Source: Candidatus Competibacteraceae bacterium (GTDB lineage: Bacteria > Pseudomonadota > Gammaproteobacteria > Competibacterales > Competibacteraceae). Taken from it: 6,071 nt of DNA. Both the position numbers and the translations under genes were made by a program. Positions 5,218 to 6,071 of the stretch are shown here, one piece after another. Position 1 is the first letter of the stretch. Every line of letters starts with the position of its first letter. The notes under the pieces were generated by a model. It did no database searches and had not been told where the DNA came from. It saw nothing but the letters and a program-made list of their open reading frames with translations. Location of the stretch: assembly GCA_020445005.1 (NCBI GenBank), contig JAGRHM010000182.1:1-6071 (forward strand), written 5' to 3'.

Positions 5218-6045
5218 CTAACCTTTTGCCTTCGCCATTTCCGCCATGATCAATTGCGTCCACGCGCCGGACCCCGGCAAATTCTGTCCGCCATCGGCGA
5301 CCACCAGCGCGCCGGTAATGTAGGAAGCTAGCGGCGAAGCCAGAAAAACGCTGAGTTGGCCGATATCGTCCGGCGTACCGAAACGGCCCAGCGGAATCAT
5401 CTTTTTCAACCGGTCGGCGCTGCCTTCGGGAACCAGCCGGCGCACGCCTTCCGTACCCTCGATCGGGCCGGGCGCGATGCTGTTGCAACGAATGCCGAAC
5501 CGGCCCCATTCCAGCGCCAGATTACGCATCATCTGATCAATGCCCGCTTTGGCGGCGCCAACATGCGCCTGGAAAGCATAAGGTATGAAGGCTTGTCCCG
5601 CTGAAATAAACAGGATATTGCCGCGCGTCTCCCTGAGTTGTTCGAACGCGGCCCGGCAGGCGTGAAACGTACCGAGTAGATCAATATCAATGACCGATTT
5701 GAAGCCATTGGGACTGATCTGTTCCGCTGGGCAGGGAAAATTGCCCGCTGCGCCGCAGACCAGGGTTTGTATCGGTCCCAGCGCTTCACGGCAATGCTGC
5801 ATCGCGGTTTCCAGGGCGGCATAGTCGCGAACATCCGCGGAATGCGCGGAGACTTGCGCCCCAATCGCTCGCAGCTCGGCGGCCGCCGCATCCAGCTTTT
5901 CTTGCGAACGACCGACGATGCCCAGGTTCGCCCCGACCACAGCGAAATTGCGGGCGATGCCGAGATTAATGCCGCTGCTGCCGCCGGTGATGAAAATGGT
6001 CTGGCCCTGGAACAAATCCTTGGCGAAGTAGGAAGTGATGGTCAT
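5218..6045 (-). CDS. SDR family oxidoreductase, 2,4-dienoyl-CoA reductase-like
   Basis: A 275-aa classical-length short-chain dehydrogenase/reductase. It resembles the peroxisomal 2,4-dienoyl-CoA reductase (DECR2) group, which uses NADPH to reduce dienoyl-CoA intermediates in oxidation of polyunsaturated fatty acids. Matching segments are GAAGNFPCPAEQIS (98-111), GFKSVIDIDLLGTFHA (114-129), HVGAAKAGIDQM (161-172), APGPIEGTEGVRRL (191-204) and LASPLASYITGALVVADGG (235-253). The cofactor loop is TGGSSGINLG (20-29), with Asn27 where classical SDRs have glycine; Arg46 could bind the NADPH phosphate. Lys166 of the YxxxK motif is present, but the tyrosine position holds Val162, as the DECR groups also deviate there. 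The start ATG has AAGGAA at 6051-6056, 5 nt upstream. It precedes yejE by 44 bp and probably shares a transcript with it, although no functional link is obvious. Dienoyl-CoA reductase activity is inferred; another enoyl or ketoacyl substrate is possible. Confidence 0.9.
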   Translation of the reverse strand: MTITSYFAKDLFQGQTIFITGGSSGINLGIARNFAVVGANLGIVGRSQEKLDAAAAELRAIGAQVSAHSADVRDYAALETAMQHCREALGPIQTLVCGAAGNFPCPAEQISPNGFKSVIDIDLLGTFHACRAAFEQLRETRGNILFISAGQAFIPYAFQAHVGAAKAGIDQMMRNLALEWGRFGIRCNSIAPGPIEGTEGVRRLVPEGSADRLKKMIPLGRFGTPDDIGQLSVFLASPLASYITGALVVADGGQNLPGSGAWTQLIMAEMAKAKG

Positions 6046-6050
6046 GGCGT

Positions 6051-6056
6051 TTCCTT
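6051..6056 (-). promoter_or_regulatory. Ribosome binding site of the SDR gene
   Basis: On the minus strand AAGGAA lies 5 nt before the ATG at 6045, a good site that confirms the start. The promoter, if local, is beyond the window edge. Confidence 0.7.
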
Positions 6057-6071
6057 CAGGTTCGTGGTAAT

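Overview
The window reads as an ordinary chromosomal segment from a proteobacterium, most likely a gammaproteobacterium. The main reasons are the C-terminal end of the long PurL with a fused glutaminase, a YejE that can be followed residue by residue alongside the enteric protein, and moderately high GC coding DNA with good Shine-Dalgarno sites. I cannot name a genus from the sequence alone. A lineage such as Competibacter/Contendobacter would fit in flavour, but that is only a guess. I see no rRNA, tRNA, CRISPR array, insertion sequence or phage gene.

Layout, left to right. (1) 1-1082, plus strand: the 3' end of purL (glutaminase half of FGAM synthase), cut by the window edge. (2) 1163-2140, plus: a zinc-independent NADPH:quinone oxidoreductase of the QorA type. 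(3) 2141-2212: a short convergent gap with a strong inverted repeat. (4) 3606-2213, minus: a two-gene unit in which a small two-CBS-domain protein overlaps by ATGA a class II/AcuC-type histone-deacetylase-family amidohydrolase. (5) 3607-3822: a 216-bp divergent intergenic region containing an island of about 28% GC and a possible sigma-54 site. (6) 3823-4116, plus: a 97-aa protein whose two ends resemble the terminal helices of flagellar rod/hook proteins. (7) 6045-4133, minus: a 2,4-dienoyl-CoA reductase-like SDR followed, after a 44-bp AT-rich palindromic spacer, by yejE, the inner-membrane permease of a peptide ABC transporter. The yejE and flagellar-like genes converge with only 16 bp between their stops.

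The genes do not form one pathway: purine synthesis, quinone/enone reduction, a possible acyl-lysine deacylation unit, a flagellar-like small protein, fatty-acid oxidation and peptide import. I do not find a clearly new system. The points most worth a second look are the coupled CBS + deacetylase pair (like Bacillus acuB-acuC, but with a shorter AcuB-like partner and no acetyltransferase gene here), the orphan flagellar-like mini-protein, the yejE with no yejB or yejF beside it, and the SDR that lacks the canonical catalytic tyrosine.
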